Shown: piece after piece, positions 1 to 12,032 of the stretch
Position numbering within the stretch: position 1 is the stretch's first letter
Layout of the letters: each line of letters starts with the position of its first letter
Assembly: GCF_000002075.1 (NCBI RefSeq)
Contig: NW_004797656.1
Location: forward strand, 429,737-493,736
From: Aplysia californica
Lineage: Eukaryota > Mollusca > Gastropoda > Aplysiida > Aplysiidae
Reading direction: 5' to 3'
DNA length: 64,000 bases
Notes under the pieces: generated by a model
The model's input: the letters and a program-made list of their open reading frames with translations, nothing else
The model's database searches: none
Told to the model about the DNA's origin: nothing
Translations under genes and position numbers: made by a program

Positions 1-103
1 ACATTTTTATTAGGTCGAGCCCCCCTGAAACCCCCCTACTCTTGACTCTTGGGGCCCAAACCGGCGAATAATCATTGGGGGTGGGAAATGCCGAAAAAGC
101 ACC
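1..103. mobile_element. Right part of a GGYGCTTTTTCGG-ended MITE, cut by window edge
   Basis: Bases 1-103 match the right part of the elements at 35498-35719 and 39281-39550: the CCCCCCTGAAACCCCCCTAC block, then ACCGGCGAATAA, then the terminal repeat ending CCGAAAAAGCACC at 103. The left part is outside the window. Confidence 0.75.
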
Positions 104-299
104 ATTCTTTGCTTGAATTTTGATTTTCTGGCTTTAGTGTTTCCTTCCAGTGTCGCGCTTAGTTCACTCCTGAATGACAACCTGGCAATTCAGGGTCTCT
201 GGCGTTCAGCTTTAGACTTTAACGAACAAAACTACAGAATCACCTGCAATTTTTAGTGCCAAGTCTGTACGTTATAGTAAAACCATCCATCCAAGAAGA

Positions 300-490
300 C
301 TTACTCATTGTCACATTGTGTGGAGGACAGTTTGTTAAGTGGTTGTCTTTGACAGGTGGATGTCTTTAGGACACGGTCGTTATATTACAGAAGAAAATGC
401 AAATGGGGAAGTGGGAAGTAGTCGTTTATAAACAGATGATATTGATTGTCTTGGACAGGTGTCCATTAGAACAGGTTTGACTCCTGTATG
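300..490. repeat. Degenerate remnant of a CAGT-ended DNA element
   Basis: Contains fragments such as TCTTTGACAGGTGGATGTC and CTTGGACAGGTGTCC, then AGAACAGGTTTGACT near 470-481. These resemble the termini of the element at 8091-8232. Boundaries are unclear. Confidence 0.35.
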
Positions 491-754
491 ATAATTATTA
501 TTTAAAAGGCCCAATAATTATGATATTATTATGATTTAATATCGATTAGGGCTTGTAAGTTGAAGCGGGCTATGGTCCTTTAACGCTTTGATAATTTGAA
601 GTGATATTGCGACTGAAAATCATCCGTTCCGCTCACTTTATGTAGTTCTGGGACAGGCCTGAGAAGTCTTTTGCAGTCACTCTTAGCTGGGTGACCAGAT
701 GGGGTATTTTGTACTGCTGGCTGTGTGACTGCAAAGTGTACCTAGATATATATA

Positions 755-1075
755 TGTGACTCATCATGGTGAAATCAGGCATTTGTCAAAATGATTAAAT
801 TGAAAAAACTAGCCTTTTAATTTTTTCTCAGGTTTGTCAATTTCTATCAATTTCTTGTTTTTTGGCTCCACAGCTTTTATGACGATTTTAAAACGCATTT
901 CTGGGTGGATTTTACTGAAAAATGTTGATTACAGGCACAAAAAATGTAAATTTCCTGTTCCCAAGCCTTGGAAGTCACCAAATACACAATTTATTTATAC
1001 GCTTTTACTGATTATTGCAATAATAACTCTATTTGCTGAAAAATTGACAAACGTCTGATTATACCTATGCGCAAC
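755..1075 (+). mobile_element. TGTGTCATGACAC-family MITE, copy 1 (short)
   Basis: Begins TGTGACTCATCATGGTGAAA and ends with the inverted form (AATTGACAAACGTCTGATTA, then a decayed terminus). The interior matches the copies at 1117-1549, 10471-10908, 15670-16060 and 56942-57376 (inverted). Terminal inverted repeats of about 30 bp and the lack of a good ORF mark it as a nonautonomous DNA transposon. TIRs fit no superfamily I can name. A 74-codon ORF at 834-1058 is just repeat sequence. Confidence 0.7.
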
Positions 1076-1116
1076 GCAAATGTATATTTTATTGCTGTAT
1101 AAGAACACTTTTAACA

Positions 1117-1549
1117 GTGAGGCATCATGGTGAAATCAGGTGCTCATCAAAATAATTAAACCAAAGTAACAGGCATTTTTCTGCACGTTTGTGAATTTTT
1201 GTAGAAATTTTTTTTTGGGCTCGACACCTTTTATATTAAAGAACGCAGTTCTGTGCGGATTTTACTGAAAAACGTTGTTTAAAGGCACACAAAAATGTAC
1301 ATTTTCAATTTCCAGGGACTCTGAAGCTAAGGAAATTATTACTAATATTTGGCGGCCATTTTCTCACTAATTTTACCTCTGAAACCGGGTGACCCCCACC
1401 TCCTTCATTCGCAAATATCTCGACTTGTATTAAAAATAAATGAATGTTTTTTTTTTCCAAAGCAAGACAAATGAAGCTTTAAGATGATACTATTAACTCT
1501 ACCTGCCCAAAAATTGACAAGAGCCTGATTCCACCGCTTTGTGACTCAT
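1117..1549 (+). mobile_element. TGTGTCATGACAC-family MITE, copy 2, abutting the RDH start
   Basis: The left end, GGCATCATGGTGAAATCAGG (1121-1140), and the right end around GCCTGATTCCACCG...TGTGACTCATGA (1523-1551) are inverted repeats of each other. Its right end lies about 34 bp before the dehydrogenase ATG at 1583, so the promoter or 5' UTR of that gene must run through or start in this element unless an upstream exon exists. Confidence 0.75.
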
Positions 1550-1582
1550 GATATATTTTTTATTGATTTTGTCAGCATCAAC

Positions 1583-1960
1583 ATGGAGTTTTGGGATCCT
1601 GGTCAGGTCGTTGGGATTCTGATTGTCGCAGTCGTTGTGCTGATTTCTGCATACATATATTTCTGTTGGACACTTGTGCGATGTGACAGCAAGGCCGATT
1701 TGACGGGCAAAGTTGCAATTGTTACTGGTGCCAATACTGGTGAGCTCTTTAATCTGCTTATTTTACCCTACTTTTTACATTAAATTTCAGTTTTCACCTG
1801 ATTATAGTCCTGCCTCTGATTTTCATACAGCAATGACAATGACAATCTTTATTCATCTCGCAATGAGAAATGTGTCTTGGTTGTTAACAATGACAGTTGA
1901 CGTTACAAAGATTAGGTACACTCACGCATACGTACAACAAGACAGGACATTAGTAAATAC

Positions 1961-2036
<76 letters not shown>

Positions 2037-2053
2037 GTCTCTCTTTCTCTTTC

Positions 2054-2097
<44 letters not shown>

Positions 2098-5000
2098 GTA
2101 GCACTGTGTGTTCAGTAACCAGTAACCTCACTGCAGTAGGTACGAATGAATTTCTCATATATATATCTGTCTGTTCTTGCTTTTTTGGAAATGTATTGTT
2201 TCCTGTGGGTCAATAGTTGAAATTCCGATGTCAGTGGGTGGCTACGGTTACTTAACATTATTTCCGCCTTTCTTAGAACGTTTGACAGTGTGAATGGATG
2301 CTTTTTAAGCAAGGTGCTCACAGGTGAACATGAAGTTGACGCCCAAGTGCTTATGTGGATCTAAGGAAGGGTGCTTACGAGGTGTTATCGGATACCCACA
2401 CTATGAGTGTATCATAAGTAGTTCAGTTACTACATTTGCTCTGCTATGTATAATGAACCCAAAGGCCTGGACAATCAATTTTCCTCCATCTTTAGAATCT
2501 CAATGTCTGTGTGAAAGACAGTTGTTTTCAGTCGTTCTGGTGTGTTCTGCTATTTCTGCTTTATTCAATGCTGCTTTGAATTATTTATGCTTTGTTACTT
2601 TTTTGTGGGAAAATATTTTCCCCAAGGAATTTTGTGTTTGATTCTTTATTTTTTATTTCCATTTCACAAATTTGAAAACAAGATTACTTTTCAATTCTTG
2701 GGTTTTTTGTTGTCAAGTGAATGTATCAATCCCAAAGTCTATACAGTGAAACTGGGAAATAACAGAAGTCGCCGGGCCTGACAGCCACCCAAACGACCTC
2801 TCTTAACCTTGACACACACTTGGACACATCTTTTTTATGCGTATGTCAACAACAGACTTGTTGGTGTGAAAAAAAGTTTCCAATTTTTTTTGCATGAGGT
2901 GACTGCAATAGACTAGGCTAAGCATGTAATGATCCACTTTGCAAGTGCGATTGATGGTCTCATGGAATAGAGTAGATAAGCTTCGTTGAGGAAGAAAAAT
3001 GCATGAAGCCTCGTCAGCAGGGGCTGTTTGCTGTGGAAGCTACTTCGTTGAATCCGAGTTTGCTCGTTTATGTATTCGTTGAATCCCAAGTTATTTTGTT
3101 GATTTTATTGAATTTTTAAAAGCAGTAAATGCGTCGCCTTTTGTTGAATCCAAGTTTTCATTGAATCTGAGTTCCACTGTGCATGACCTGTCACATGTTA
3201 ATTAATGCTTTAGTGTGAATAAATTTAATGAAAAAATTGAGGGTCACTCTCCACTGTAAGTCTGCCAAAGTAAACTCCTGTTTAACTATTAATGGTCAGG
3301 TATCTGATATTGAGTAGATAATGCTGGCGTGATTTCAACTCTATTTGAGTTGCATGTTTTGTGGATGTTGAAATGACATACATTATGATACATTTGTCCT
3401 TCACAGGGATTGGTTACCACACGGCTCTAGACCTTGCAAAAAGAAATGCCAGAGTTATTCTCGCTTGTCGCAACAAGGAAAAGGCTGAACAGGCCAGGGA
3501 TGAAATCATTGCTGCGTCTCAGAACAAGAGTGTGGTGGTGCAGATTGTGGACTTGTGCTTGATGAAATCAGTGCGAGATTTTGTGGGAAGAATTGTGGCA
3601 GAAGAGCGACGGCTTGACATTCTTGTGAACAATGCTGGAGTTGTTTGTGAGTTCATATATTAGTAATTCATGCCTTCGTTTTCCCTTCTTTCATGTGTTT
3701 AATAATTGAATGCTTAGAGAGTATCACTGACAAATTAAACTTCTGTCTTATCTGCTCATTATTCTGTTTAATAGTTTGTTTATCTTTTTAAACACATTTG
3801 ACCATATATTTTTAATATGCCTGAGGTTTAGTTTTAGTAAGGTTTTACTGCGCCCACAACTGGTTAAGGTCATATGAGTACCAAGGGGTGGATGTCAGCT
3901 GACAAGTCCAAACGGAAAATCAGGCTTACTCTTCTCACCTCTCAAACCTCAACAGCACAAAGTCTGCTGTGACTATCAAGGCACCCAGGAAATAACAGTT
4001 CACAAGAGAGTGACAAACATACAAAAGAAGTAGAGGAAAAATGACAATAGTTAGGATGAGGAAAGAAAAAGCAGCAGTTCCCCCTATATATATTGTTCTG
4101 GTTGTTCTGGCACAATATGAGCATGACATTGATAAATCAGTCCATTTACAATTCTACTGTGCATAAGAACATGTTAATACAGTTAATATCCCCTCTTTGG
4201 GAATGGCCTAAAGACACCTTCAGTCAGTAGCACTGCCCTGGTGGTAATCCATTCAGTCGTGCCTATATCATTTTTTGTTGTGATTGATGGTGGGTGCCTT
4301 TGTCTGACCTGCTCCTTTAATTTTTTTTCTGTAAAACTGCTGTCATTATCCATTCCTGTTCACATAAATATAGTGATTTATTGTTCTGACTTAGAGTAAG
4401 TAAGTCTTCAACTACCACATCTTTTTAATGCCCTTGTTAGAAGAAACAACCTTTCAGTGTTCTTAAGAAAAGATAATGCATGCTTTTATTCATTTTCCCC
4501 AGCTACTTGAATGTATTCAGGCTTGGTAAGTTAAAGAGATATCCCATAGAATTTTGGAGAGAAATATGGCCGAGAACCTATGTTTGCATGAACTTGGCTT
4601 TCACCATCATATTATATATCCCCTAAAACTTCAAAGAAAAACCCTATGTTGATGTGTGGATACTTTACAGTATAATTTATTAACTGGGCACACTCTTTTC
4701 AAGATGAGCTTAGAAAATGGGTCAACTACTTCCAGAACTAAGACATGTGGTGACCAAAAAAAAAGTGCATGTTTCAATCGCCATCAGTTTTATGTCTCCT
4801 CTTGTCATATACTCTCAGTGAAGATTGCTACACTGTTCTCATGTTCATGCTCTTTTTCACTTTCAGCTGCAGGGAAACCAAGAGAAGTGACGGATGAGGG
4901 TTTTGAGACACTGTTTGCAGCTAACTATTTTGGTCCATTCCTTCTCACTAATTTGTTATTAGGTATGTTGATGTGCAAAAGGAAGCCGTTACTGTTTTTG

Positions 5001-7743
5001 CTTTAAAAAAAAATATTTTAGTTATTCTTATTAATATGTATGTATGTATGTATGTAAGAATGAATAATGCGCGTTAGAGAGTGTTTTCTGGGAATAATGT
5101 TGGAGAAAGACTTTGTTTGTGTCTTTAGAGTAATTGGGATGTTTGTTCTGTCTTTGGGTCAAAGAGCAGAGCCTTTTGTTTTAAGATCTTTTTCCTTCAG
5201 CATGTGTCAAAAATACTGAAGAGATAGGATTAGAAATGAATATTTTTTTTACATATAATTTAACTCTAAAGAAACCATAGAGTTTACAAATGTTCTAACT
5301 GGATTTTTTTTAAACGGTGTGTAACAGGGGAGAATCCTGTCACCGTGTGTGTTTTCTCAAAGGGGCATTTTTGTTTGTTTTCCAGATTTAATGAAAAAGT
5401 CAACCCCTAGTCGCATTGTCAATGTGTCATCTGTCGTCAACAAGTTTGGCACCATAGACTTCAATAACCTTCAGGCAGAAAAGTCCTTTCAGTATCACGC
5501 CCGATACTTTGACAGCAAGCTGGCCTTTGTATTATTCACCCGGGAGTTGGCGAAAAGGCTTGAGGGATCAGGTATGGCATCTGTGTATCCGTCTATCATA
5601 GCATTGTGAATTATTTGAGTGACCTTACTGATCTCACAGCGAAAAAAGCATCCTGTTTGTCCATAACTTTTTTTATAATAGACCTGTCTCCCCCTATCTT
5701 TCTCATTTTCCCATCTCCACTTTTACCCTTTTACTCAAAAATATTAATTAGCCTAACGTCATTGATTAAAGTGTCGTTTATTTTTTTAAATATATAGCAG
5801 AATATGTGTTTTTAAAAGCCCAATTGGGGCCAGCACAAATGATGGAGAACCAGTTGTTTTCTTATAGACTAAGAAATAAAAATGTGCAGTCTTTAATGTG
5901 TTGCTGCTCTCATTTAAATCTCAACCATCAATGTAAACAAATTACTCCTTAGACCTGATTTCTCCAATTGTTCAAAGGAAGCAAGGTTGACAGTCCCATT
6001 TTCCTTAAGAGCAACGGTAGGGAAAAAAAACTTCTATTAAAAAAACTATAACTGGTTGTTAGGAATTAAAATAAAGTATCACTCTTTAAGACTAAAATGC
6101 TCTGCAACCAATGTTTTGTGTCTTTTATTGTTGCAGGTGTAACTGCCAATGTCCTTCATCCAGGGAGTGTGTACACTGATCTCCTCAGGCACTTGAATCC
6201 TTTGATCAGGATTCCAATCCTTGTTTTCATGAGATTCTTTTGCAGGGTAAGTTCACGATATTGCAAAATCGCCCTGACTGTGCTATCATTTACTTCTTAT
6301 TGTTTTTCTTCCTTTGCATGCTTTTTCATTTTTAGCCAATGTACAATTATGCTGATGGATTGGCTTGGGTAAAGAAATTGAGCTGACCCGTCTAAACTTG
6401 TCAAATGGAAATGAGCTTCAATAGACTCTGGAGAAGTCTTCTTGATATTTTTTGCCCGAGCTGTTGATCTACATTAGAACAGCGGTATTGGTTAAAGTAC
6501 ACATTCTATTGTGTCTCACATTTTATTCATACAAGTTACAACAATTCAAGTACACCTATAAGTGGATTTCGTGAGACATTCGAACCTTTATTGTTCCCCC
6601 ATTGTTTTACTGGCCTTTGAGTCTTGAGAGTTATTCTGAGTGGTAAGTGACTTGACACCGAAAAACTGATGCACTTGAGTAACGTCAATCAGGTCATCAT
6701 GCTATTGTACCTTGACCGCAGCTCAAAGAAGCCTGGCCGAGTTTTCTCTCCACTCTTTGTAGCAGCTCACGCAAAAAAGAGTTCCGAGGTGTGACATAAG
6801 AACACCCCCCCCACCCCTCCATTAGATGTCAAGAGTGCGGGAAGAAAGTCTGCTAGGAACAAGATTTTTGCCCCCACCCCCTTTTCTGATTGTATTCTAC
6901 AGCCATCATGCTTCTTTTCCATGTCATACACTTGTTGTTTCGGTAGTGCTTTTATTGTTAAGCAATATTGCCAAAAACAGCCTGATTCCTTTTTGAGTCA
7001 AAACATATTTATAATATTTTGTCTTTTAGTTTCAACGATACATCCACAAGTCATCAACTGGCTCGTCAATGTCTGCCTTTCTATTTTTTTTAAAGTGTTT
7101 GTATTGTACTAGTCTGTCTGTTCCCAGGTGCCAACTAGCTGAACCCTTATATAAATACTTGTATTACAACACAACAAAAGATGCAATGTTTGTTTGTTAA
7201 ATTTGTTTTTAACCATTGTTTCTCTCTGTGATCTAGTATTGTGTAATATAGTGTAAAGCGCATAGAGCCTGCTGTTGAGCGGGGATATGCGCTATACAAA
7301 TACTATCTATTATTATTATTATTATTATTGTGTAAAAGTAAAAGGTATAACTAATGAATTTCATTATATTTTTTTTTTATTCGCTTCAGTTAGTATAATG
7401 AACTAATTTGAAAGACTTTTTTCCCATTAATGTTTTTTTGAACTGGTAGGGCCAATTTATTTTAAAATAGATTTTTTTTAGACTGAAATGTTGACCTTAA
7501 TTGAAATAGTCTAATGAACTGAAATGTTTATTCGGTGGAAATTTTTTCCAACAGTCTCCGGAAGAAGGGGCCCAGACGAGCATTTACTTGGCTGTCTCCG
7601 AAGATGTGGCTGAGATCTCTGGGAAATACTTTGTGGACTGTGACATCCAGGAAAAAGAAGCCAATCCGGTGTCACGGAATATGGAGCTGGCTGCCAAGTT
7701 GTGGAAAGTGTCTGCTGAACTGACTGGCTTGGAAAGTAACTGA
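1583..7743 (+). CDS. Retinol dehydrogenase-like SDR (RDH11/12/13/14 type), complete, 6 exons
   Basis: Exons 1583-1739, 3407-3646, 4867-4962, 5386-5571, 6137-6246 and 7555-7743 join in phase to a 325-aa protein, within the 316-336 aa usual for this family; all introns are GT/AG. Residues 9-28 form an N-terminal membrane anchor. The cofactor motif TGANTGIG is at 48-55, LACRN near 71-75, NNAG at 127-130, the catalytic serine in VNVSS (176-180), YFDSK (YxxxK) at 205-209, and HPG at 234-236. The exon 6 block EISGKYFVDC is typical of the RDH11/12 group. Family knowledge: NADP(H)-dependent reduction or oxidation of retinoids or lipid aldehydes, anchored in the ER membrane. The start at 1583 is preferred; an in-frame ATG at 1541 would add 14 residues but lies in the end of a transposon. 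The exon 3 acceptor could alternatively be 6 bases further on, swapping Ser-Ala-Gly for Trp. Which RDH paralogue this is cannot be decided here. Confidence 0.9.
1962..2094. repeat. (CT)n microsatellite in RDH intron 1
   Basis: About 130 bp of CT dinucleotide repeat with a few TTTCT and CTGTCT interruptions. Serine-leucine and arginine-glutamate ORFs across it are artefacts. Confidence 0.95.
2744..3180. mobile_element. CAGTGAAAC-ended DNA element, likely decayed
   Basis: Starts CAGTGAAACTGGG after TA (2742-2743) and ends in GAGTTCCACTG near 3179, the inverted form. The right half contains four variants of GTTGAATCC(G/C)AGTT (3047-3175), a subterminal repeat. Placed in RDH intron 1. The TA flank and CAGT ends suggest a Tc1/mariner (pogo-like) derivative, by inference. 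Confidence 0.45.
3832..4040 (-). repeat. Degenerate 180-bp SINE (type C) in RDH intron 2
   Basis: Shows the tail signature inverted (GTTTTACTGCGCCCACAACT, then AAGGTCATATGAG) and later the AGAGAGTGACAAACATACAA block of the type C SINE. The middle is rearranged. Confidence 0.55.
7237..7330 (+). repeat. 3' fragment of type A SINE in RDH intron 5
   Basis: Contains the hairpin-like tail (AAAGCGCATAGAGCC, then GGATATGCGCTATACAAAT) followed by (TAT)n. It matches the ends of the full copies at 29366-29720 and 53528-53883; head and core are missing, as expected for 5' truncation. Confidence 0.85.
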
Positions 7744-8042
7744 ATTCAAATTGGGTGCTCAATAATTTAACTGAAAAAGGGAATCAATGGAAATGGAATG
7801 AGCTTACTGTTTGAACTTTGTCAGAAAGGGTACAAGAGAAAAATGTCTGCTAAATATACTGGCTTGGAAATTGAATGAATGGAAGGTCGCTGCTGAAGTA
7901 AGAGGCTTGGGATTTGAATGAGTTGAGAAATCTCACCAGAAAGTGCTAGTGGGGTTTGAAAGTGTCTGTTGAATTGGATGGCATGAAAAGTCAAAAGTAG
8001 AATGATTTATTGCTGAACTGGCCAGGAAAATGAATGAGTGCC
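7708..8042 (+). repeat. Degenerate repeat of the RDH C-terminal codons spanning the stop
   Basis: The last coding stretch, GTGTCTGCTGAACTGACTGG from 7708, recurs in diverged form from 7843 (ATGTCTGCTAAATATACTGG), 7885 (GTCGCTGCTGAAGTAAGAGG), 7961 (GTGTCTGTTGAATTGGATGG) and about 8009 (TTGCTGAACTGG). Most copies continue into a TTGGAAA/TTGAATGA-like segment. Unit spacing is 42-135 bp. The copies lie in the 3' UTR. Confidence 0.6.
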
Positions 8043-8090
8043 TTACTCGAAACTAAAGAAATTATGCTTGAAGGAGGTATATATACAGCG

Positions 8091-8232
8091 GAGCCTGCTC
8101 TGACGACCATCTATTCAAGATATTTATTGCATTTTTAAAAATATTATAATGTCACTGTGCAAGAGGACTACCTATCTAAGATAACAGTTTCTCTCCTCAA
8201 CAAAAGGTGGCTGTCTTGGACAAGTTTGACTG
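8091..8232. mobile_element. Short CAGT-type element downstream of RDH
   Basis: Starts CAGCGGAGCCTGCTCTGACG right after TA and ends GTTTGACTG followed by TA. The start resembles the CAGTCGAACCTGCTCTGACG terminus of the element at 14017. About 140 bp, so an internally deleted derivative. Confidence 0.5.
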
Positions 8233-8293
8233 TAATTTATACTCTGCGTTTCATGACAAATTGAATTCTGAAATAATTCATCTTAATCTCGAT

Positions 8294-8299
8294 AATAAA
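8294..8299 (+). terminator. Candidate RDH polyadenylation signal
   Basis: AATAAA about 550 bp after the stop codon, followed by T-rich sequence. Other AATAAA hexamers exist further on (for example near 10097), so the true 3' end is open. Confidence 0.35.
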
Positions 8300-8863
8300 T
8301 GTTTGTGCATTATTTTAATTATGTGAAAAAAGACCTTTCTGTTATCATACTTCATTTGTTACCATTCATCTGCCTCATTTTGATGGAATGACAATGTTGA
8401 TGTGATTTTCTGCTCTCTTCTGCAACAAGCTTGTTCAGTATCAGCAAAGTTTTGTTCATGTTATAGTTATAGAGACATTATTTTAGTGCAGTGACAGTTG
8501 CAATAATACACTGCAAAGCTTCAGATGAAAATAAAAGAAAGAGATTGGAAAGAACATGGGCTACCCTATAGCTACTGATTGATATCAGTACATAAAGTGG
8601 TTCTTTTGACTTCATGAGTTTAAGAAACGTGAGATATTTCAGATTACCAGATTATTTGTTCTGTTATCATTCCTTTTTCTGGCCATGTGACCTTTGGAAG
8701 CAACATTGGTGGGTCCCATTTCTTCTATCTCCCTCTGATGGTTTTTATCTTTGTGCCTTGTTTTTTCCTGACACTAAATGACCCTCATCATTTTGACTTG
8801 CTTCTTTACTCAAACAGAACCTTTTCCCCAAGTGACTTTTAGTACTTCTCATTTCTTATTTAA

Positions 8864-9559
8864 CCCTTAAAACCCTGAATTCTTTTTTTTCATACCTCCC
8901 TAGAATCCTGAATTAAAATTGAGATACTAGAAAAAATTAGGTTGGTTCATTATTTTGTTTACTGTGTTTGTAATTGTTGTTAGATTTTACTGAAGTTTGA
9001 AAATGTTATTTATATATGAATGCACAGTCTGAACAAAAGGGGAAAAGGTTAAAACACTGGTTTTTAGGACCAACTCTATGAGTTAAGTCTTGTGTGTGAT
9101 CCCCGACACAATTTCAGTCAAAGTATCATTAGACCCAGCCGTAGATCTAGCCTCTGGTAGCTTTAGTGGTGATCTCCTGCCAATTCCACTATCGTCAAAA
9201 TCATCACCGATGTTATTCGGAACATTACAATCGTCTTCAACGGTCATATTTATCGATATATCCGACTGGGAGATCATTATTGGGGTCTGGTTTGGATCAA
9301 AAATGTCAAAAATTTTGCGGCCTGTAGGGCCAAGCAGCGAAAAGTGACTAATTTTTCTTAAAAACTCGCAAAATTTCCAAACTTTCGGTGTAGAACTGCT
9401 CTCATGACATTATCGGTACTTTCTGCTCGCGACAGAGTCATCTGGAGTTACATCCCCTGTTTCTAGCACTGGGAATTAAACGATAAAGTCGACCAGCGGT
9501 TACCAGCGGTATAGGAAAATAAGGCGTCAGCGGTTACCAGCGGTATAGGGTTTTAAGGG
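8864..9559 (-). mobile_element. piggyBac-type nonautonomous element (696 bp), TTAA flanked
   Basis: TTAA at 8860-8863 and 9560-9563 flank perfect 13-bp inverted repeats, CCCTTAAAACCCT. TTAA target duplication and CCC-starting termini are hallmarks of piggyBac. The minus strand keeps an acidic reading frame (9277-9083, with DDFDDSGIGR), like the acidic N-terminus of piggyBac transposases; the catalytic part is absent. Two direct copies of CAGCGGTTACCAGCGGTATA lie inside the right end (9492-9549). Confidence 0.8.
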
Positions 9560-10470
9560 TTAACAATCTATCAAGTTCTAAAAACTCAAATATGTGTGCC
9601 ATCTGCTCATTCTACTACTTGTTATCAGTGTTTCTGTTGTCCTTGGCAAAATGACTGAACACACTCAACGCAAGCAACAGCTGGGAAGAGCAAGGTCTAA
9701 AATAACTATTTTTTTAGATTTGTTGATGCTCATCAGTTGAGTTTGAGATAACTGTGAGTTTGCATTGTTACAGCCAGTGTTGTGACATCTTACACTGAAG
9801 TTGATGGTGGGCAATTATTTGCCCCTTTGTAGGAAACATTGTAGGATGGCACATTCCATACAGTGTTACTGTAGTGTGTTTGTTTGCGATTTGCTATTAT
9901 AGTACATTATACTATATGTTGTGTTGAAAATATGTGTGTAAGTTGTGTTAGTAATATGTATGTGGTATATATGTGTGGATTTTAAATGCACTTAGAAACT
10001 GTTTTTATAATATTGTATTCCTATTCTTACGAATGAGGAGTTGTTAGACGGATTTCTTGACTACAATATGTTACATGGACTATATTATCAATTTCAAATA
10101 AACCTGGTCTATGAGGGACTTAAATGGGCTGTATTTTGCCCTTCTTTTTTATATCTTTTTTTTATCTGGCATCCTTATTTTACCCAATGGGTGCCATTGT
10201 TTCATCACAGCTGAGCCTTCAACAGATGCAGCATACCTATGAAATATGCATAATGGTGTCTTCTCAGCTGTGTTTTCTTCTTATGATGGATGTATTTATT
10301 TTATATACATGTACCATAATGATTGTACTCAAAGAACTCTGAAAGCCATACGCACAAAAGAATGAGAGGAGATTTTAATGTGTCACCATAAGACACACTG
10401 ACAAAAGGATGAGAAGAGTTTTATGTGTCTCCATATTATCTGTAACAAGTCCCAATTTTATCTTTTTAAA

Positions 10471-10908
10471 AAGTGTCTTGATGCAGTGGAATCAGGCATT
10501 TATCAAAATAATGAAATCGAAAAAGTCCACATTTTCCCGTTGGATGAGCACTTTTTAGCAAATTTTTTGTTTTGGGTTCAACTCAAAATGGAAACACATT
10601 CATGTGTGGATTTTGTTGAAAAATGTTGATCAAAGACACACAAAAAAATGGAAATTTGCAGTTTCCAAAGATACTGCAGCTTTGTAACGCAAGTCACCAA
10701 ACTTTGGTGGCCATTGTCTCGCTAATTTTACTTCAGACCCCAGGCTACCCCCCACTTCTTTCAAACATGAAAATCTCAGCTTCTATTCAAGATAGATGGG
10801 TATTTTTTTCATTAAAAGCAAGACAAATAAACAAGCTTTAAGATAATACAAATTACTCCATAATAAAAAAATGACAAAGTGTGATTCCACCGTGTCATGA
10901 CACAAATT
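10471..10908 (+). mobile_element. TGTGTCATGACAC-family MITE, copy 3
   Basis: Left end TGTCTTGATGCAGTGGAATC, right end GATTCCACCGTGTCATGACA: about 24-bp inverted repeats. The interior follows the family consensus, including GGATTTTGTTGAAAAATGTT. Orientation is the same as copies 1 and 2. Confidence 0.8.
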
Positions 10909-12032
10909 GTTGCATTATTCATTTTTTTCTCTGAGAGTGTTGTCTAATAGTAGTATAGAAGGTGAGGAGTAAACTCACCATCCATCCAGTCAGATGTTTT
11001 GGTTTGTACTGGGTGAAGCTTGCTTCAGACATTAAAAAATATGTTTACGATTCACCGCTTTTTTGGAGTGTTTTTTCTGTTAATACTACATGGTGACTGT
11101 GGCATGAGTTGGAGGGACTCTATGTACCATGGATGTCTTCTTCTAATTTTTTTTTTTTTTTTAAATGACATTGACAGTCATTGACCATTCATAAAAGAGA
11201 ACATCATTTTGAATCAGCATCCCACTCCAACCGGACGGTATGGAAATAAATGTTTATAATTGTTTTGACTGATAATTTGAAAGCACCAAAATCAGGTGAG
11301 GTTTCAAAATGAATGAGCGTGGTTCTGGATCTTTTGCTGTTATTGTTGTTGAAATTTATTGTTGTGCAAGATTCAAGATAGGTCATTTCGAAGAAGGAGC
11401 ATCTTTGGACATTAATATTTTAGTTCCGGGGAGAACTTGAAAAATAATCTGGACTACACTAGAATTCAAACTTCAAACTTCTGCTTGAAGGATTGAGTTT
11501 GTAACCTACTGCATCACAGTGGTAATACCTTTTCAATATTTTAGTTACTACAGAGCAAAAAATGCAACATCATGTTGTCACATAGTCGCAAGATTTTTTG
11601 GACGTTTTTTTGTTTGCTTTAAGTGTAGGGCTTTTTTAGACAATGCGTTGAATGCACCTACTTTGTACTGGTCCAGAGAGACTGGATTCTAATACTAAGT
11701 GTTACTGTTTTTATATCGGCAACGGTGTTACTGTTTTTATATCAGCAAGAATTTGATTTCCCTTTTAACACAAGACATTTAAATATACACATCCTGACAA
11801 AAGTATTTAATTTGCTCTCATTTATCATAATTTCTTCATCCTATGGAAATTGAAAAAAAAAAAGACAACAACTCTCTTCTGAGATTCGGGTAGTGTTCAG
11901 CCTTTGTGACCAAAAGTCTTAAATGACTGTCAAGAAGGAAATATTCATAGGCAACACCTCTCATCAAAATTTTGCTTCATGACTCTGCAACCATTGGCTG
12001 TGTCACTGGGGCATGTGTCAACACAGAAAGGC
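10909..12032. other. Intergenic stretch, nothing recognised
   Basis: AT-rich sequence with short open frames only. No splice-site pattern, protein similarity or terminal repeats stood out. Confidence 0.5.

Noticed and set aside
1713-2216. 167-codon ORF and its antisense arginine/glutamate ORF
   Set aside because: Both cross the (CT)n tract at 1962-2094 and have no other support.
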